From contig DQAM01000015.1 of the NCBI GenBank assembly GCA_003523545.1, positions 1-8,752 of the forward strand: a stretch of DNA of 8,752 bases. The letters are read 5' to 3'. Numbering within the stretch: the first letter of the stretch is position 1; each line of letters begins with the position of its first letter. The position numbers were made by a program, and so were the translations under genes. The notes beneath the pieces are model-generated. The model was not told the DNA's origin. It worked only from the letters and a program-made list of their open reading frames with translations, and made no database searches. Source of the stretch: Dysgonomonas sp. GTDB lineage: Bacteria > Bacteroidota > Bacteroidia > Bacteroidales > Dysgonomonadaceae. Shown piece after piece: positions 7,101 to 8,752 of this stretch.

Positions 7101-7988
7101 GATAACCCGGAGGAACTGGCTAAGCTGATTGTACCAACAGCAACCGGAGCTCAGATTCCTTTAAAGGAAGTAGCAGATATAGAATATACCAAGGGAGCGC
7201 AGATGATCCAGAGTGAAAACACGTTCCTGTTGGGCTACGTTATATTCGACAAAGTAGCCGGAAAAGCCGAAGTAGATGTTGTTAAGGAAGCCGATAAAAT
7301 ACTCAGAGAGAAAATATCATCCGGACAGTTGGAATTACCCAAAGGTGTATCTTATAAGTTCGCCGGAAATTATGAACAACAGGAACGGGCAGCTAAGCGC
7401 CTGCTGGTTGTTGTACCGTTAAGTTTATTGGCAATTTTACTCATTTTGTATTTTCAGTTCAAGACCGTTACAGCATCGCTTATTCACTTTTCCGGGGTAA
7501 TCGTAGCCTTTGCCGGAGGATTTATCCTGTTATGGCTTTATGGCGAGCCCTGGTTTATGAATTTTTCAGTTGGTGATATGAACATGCGCGACCTGTTCCA
7601 GATGCATCCGATCAATCTGAGTATTGCCGTATGGGTAGGATTTATCGCTTTGTTCGGTATCGCCACTGATGATGGGGTTCTTATGGGGACATATATCCAT
7701 GATACTTTCCTTGAACGCAACCCACAGACCAAAGATGAGATAAGAGAAGCTGTAGTCCATGCCGGATTGAAACGTGTACGCCCTGCTGCGATGACTACCG
7801 CAACCGCACTTATTGCATTACTTCCTGTACTTACATCGACAGGTAAGGGAGCAGATATTATGGTTCCGATGGCCATTCCCACTTTCGGAGGAATGCTTAT
7901 CCAGTCAATGACCATGTTTGTGGTGCCGATACTACAATGTTGGTGGCGTGAATCAGCAATAAAGAAACACGGTAATATAAAAGAATAA
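4164..7988 (+). CDS. cusA: CusA/CzcA-type heavy-metal efflux RND pump, enlarged
   Basis: Inner-membrane proton-driven pump of the HME-RND family, the engine of a tripartite exporter; 1274 residues against about 1,047 in E. coli CusA. TM1 is about residues 13-29. The TM4 signature AIGxMVD carries Asp431 (CusA Asp405) and resembles Cu/Ag-type rather than Zn/Co/Cd-type pumps. Met720 (LLMPTS), Met770 (TQMFE) and Met872 (LVMLSTG) align by motif with CusA Met573, Met623 and Met672, its Cu(I)/Ag(I) site. Asp1169 in TM10 replaces CusA Glu939. Extra material: about 85 residues between TM6 and TM7 with about four more hydrophobic helices (about 541-637), about 35 residues after TM7, 53 between Met770 and Met872, and a Met-rich loop at 1132-1148. 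The frame is uninterrupted, so these are not frameshift artefacts. Metal choice is inferred from the methionines. Confidence 0.92.
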   Translation: MLNRIIKYFLDNRVITLLLLVIVIVWGLSTAPFNWHGGLLPRDPVPVDAIPDIGENQQIVATEWMGRSPKDIQEQITYPLSTSLLGIPGVKTIRSTSMFGMSFIYIIFDDNIEFYWSRSRVLEKLNSLPAGTLPEGVQPSLGPDATALGQIFWYTLEGRNPETGEPTGGWNPDELRTIQDFYAKYSISAAEGVSEVASIGGFVKEYQVEINPNAMRAFNVSIMDVMNAVQKSNLDIGAETVEINKAEYLVRGLGYIKNVSDLEEAVITVRNGVPVKIKDVAFVNLGPATRRGGLDKEGVEAVGGVVVARYGSNPMQVIDNVKAKIQEMEAGLPQKTLADGTVSKVTVVPFYDRSGLIQETIGTLETALSHEILICIIVVIVLVFNLRASVVISAMLPITVLATFIIMRYTGVEANIVALSGIAIAIGVMVDVGVVFVENIIRHMEMPENKGITKGKAFVNLIHKSVSEVSGAITTAMLTTVVSFLPVFAMQAQEGKLFHPLAFTKTFALVSALILGLSLLPTLAYFAFSIKITSAQVRKTANIILIAAGILLFIFTGVFAALALTLFGLNNFLANRWTNKKIPTYINIGIAILVAVYYLTVEWLPIGPQEGFFLNLIFVLVAISVILALLWILVIYYERILRWCLAHRWKFMLIPLVTVFFGIMIWLGFDTTFGFVAKGFEAVGWKNFRQTAFWQASSERFPGIGEEFMPSLNEGSFLLMPTSMPHTGIEQNLQFIETLDKRISNIPEVDITVGKWGRVNSALDPAPTQMFENTINYRSEYILDENGHRQRFKVNRNGEFLLKGGGTYNPEDGFRLLPADSLITDSKGDYFRQWRPHIKKTDDIWQEIVNVSHMPGLTSSPKLQPIEARLVMLSTGMRAPMGLKVSGPDLESIEQGGKALETALRDIPSILPSTVFYDRAVGAPYIEIKLNRRNMARYGITVADLQDVISAAVGGMPLTTTVEGRERFPVRLRYPRELRDNPEELAKLIVPTATGAQIPLKEVADIEYTKGAQMIQSENTFLLGYVIFDKVAGKAEVDVVKEADKILREKISSGQLELPKGVSYKFAGNYEQQERAAKRLLVVVPLSLLAILLILYFQFKTVTASLIHFSGVIVAFAGGFILLWLYGEPWFMNFSVGDMNMRDLFQMHPINLSIAVWVGFIALFGIATDDGVLMGTYIHDTFLERNPQTKDEIREAVVHAGLKRVRPAAMTTATALIALLPVLTSTGKGADIMVPMAIPTFGGMLIQSMTMFVVPILQCWWRESAIKKHGNIKE

Positions 7989-8002
7989 AAACAGAAAGTA
8001 TT

Positions 8003-8752
8003 ATGACAACAATAAGAATCAAATATTTAACAATGCTGTTGTTGATGATAATGGGTACCGGTGCAGTTTCAGCACAAACCGCTGATTCACTCAGCCATTA
8101 CCTCAAAATAGCTGCCTTTAATAATCCCGGAGTTAAAGCAGATTTTATGGTTTATAAGGCATCTTTGCAAAAAGTTCCACAAGCAGGAGCTTATGCAGAT
8201 CCCGAACTTGAAATGGGCTTTTTCCTTGAACCGATGGATATTATCGGAGGGAAACAGGTTGCCGAGTTCAAATTGATGCAGATGTTCCCTTGGTTCGGTA
8301 CAAAGAAAGCGGCACAGACCGAAGCCACGCATATGGCAAAAATGTCATTTGAAAAATTCCGTGAAACCAGGGATAACCTTTATCTGGAAGTTTATACCCA
8401 ATGGTATCTACTTTGCAGCTTACAACAAAAACTGATGAACAACAGGGATAATAAAGCCCTGCTGACTCAATTGGAACAACTGGCGTTACGTAAGTTTTCA
8501 TCGCCATCAGCAGGTGCAGGTGCAGGATATTCAATTTCCGCCCCGACCCCACCAACCAGTACACCTCCGGCAGGAAACGGAAGTGGCATGTCATCCATGT
8601 CCTCAATGGGAAGCAGTGGTGGCTCTCAGCCAACTACTCAAAATGCAGGCATGTCTTCGATGGGCAGTTCCGGTAGCGGTATGTCGTCAGGCATGAGTGG
8701 TGCTGCTTCCGGCGGTATGTCTGATGTGCTGCGTATCCAGTTGGAGATAGTT
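8003..8752 (+). CDS. TolC-family outer-membrane efflux channel, 3'-truncated by window
   Basis: First 250 codons of an outer-membrane factor that would form the exit duct for the pump encoded 14 bp upstream. Residues 1-24 are a signal peptide with a Leu/Met-rich core and cleavage after VSA; there is no lipobox Cys. Typical early landmarks follow: the first helix with NNPGVKA (about 40-46), DPELEMGFFLEP, then FPWFGTK before long amphipathic helices rich in Gln, Leu and Lys. After ALRKF (about 161-165) comes a low-complexity stretch, about residues 166-240, with Pro/Thr first and then eight Met among Gly and Ser. The helix then resumes at SDVLRIQLE. In TolC this is the R-x-x-x-G...TDV turn at the periplasmic tip between helices 3 and 4. 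No stop occurs before the window edge, so the gene continues. Confidence 0.87.
   Translation, partial: MTTIRIKYLTMLLLMIMGTGAVSAQTADSLSHYLKIAAFNNPGVKADFMVYKASLQKVPQAGAYADPELEMGFFLEPMDIIGGKQVAEFKLMQMFPWFGTKKAAQTEATHMAKMSFEKFRETRDNLYLEVYTQWYLLCSLQQKLMNNRDNKALLTQLEQLALRKFSSPSAGAGAGYSISAPTPPTSTPPAGNGSGMSSMSSMGSSGGSQPTTQNAGMSSMGSSGSGMSSGMSGAASGGMSDVLRIQLEIV
8585..8725 (+). repeat. Degenerate GMSSM-type coding repeat in the channel gene
   Basis: Codons 195-241 of the channel gene repeat the theme Gly-Met-Ser-Ser-Met-(Gly)-Ser-Ser: residues 195-207, again 216-226, then shorter Gly-Met-Ser units to 240. Eight Met occur in 44 residues (196, 199, 202, 217, 220, 227, 231, 239). Synonymous codons differ between units (TCA, TCC, TCT, TCG for Ser), so the peptide pattern rather than the DNA repeat appears to be kept. 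Confidence 0.75.

Noticed and set aside
8585..8725. CRISPR-like or tandem DNA repeat
   Set aside because: The units are irregular, in frame and encoded by varied synonymous codons, so this is a low-complexity protein segment.

Overview
The window comes from a member of the Bacteroidota. The supporting signs are genes with AT-rich 5' leaders and mostly no Shine-Dalgarno sequence, a good match to the Bacteroides-type -33/-7 promoter, and a cysteine-rich secreted protein of the HYC_CC_PP type known from this phylum. I cannot name the genus. All genes I can support lie on the + strand.

Bases 1-3002 hold three consecutive, overlapping tyrosine recombinase genes (11-bp and 20-bp overlaps). This is the layout of a 'recombinase in trio' (RIT) or Tn554-like mobile element. 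The left end lies outside the window or at its first base. The right end is not identified but should fall in the non-coding stretch 3003-3150, which holds two imperfect hairpins and a promoter. A striking 16-bp inverted repeat (58-92) sits near the start of the first recombinase gene.

Bases 3151-8752 hold a probable metal-efflux operon. It begins with a secreted Cys-rich HYC_CC_PP-like protein, followed by a membrane-anchored or exported single-domain rhodanese, a very large CusA-type RND pump, and the first 250 codons of a TolC-family outer-membrane channel cut by the window edge. The last three genes are 10-14 bp apart. The pump keeps the three methionines that bind Cu(I)/Ag(I) in E. coli CusA, so Cu(I)/Ag(I) is the likely substrate. 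A CusB-type adaptor is not in the window and would be expected downstream.

The most unusual features are in the pump and the channel. The pump is about 230 residues longer than E. coli CusA: it has about four extra predicted membrane helices between TM6 and TM7, a 53-residue insert between two metal-binding methionines, and a Met-rich loop before the proton-relay acidic residue. The channel has an insert of about 75 residues, rich in Met, Gly and Ser, where TolC has its periplasmic aperture tip. Together these suggest a methionine-augmented Cu(I)/Ag(I) export pathway, placed directly behind a mobile recombinase cassette.
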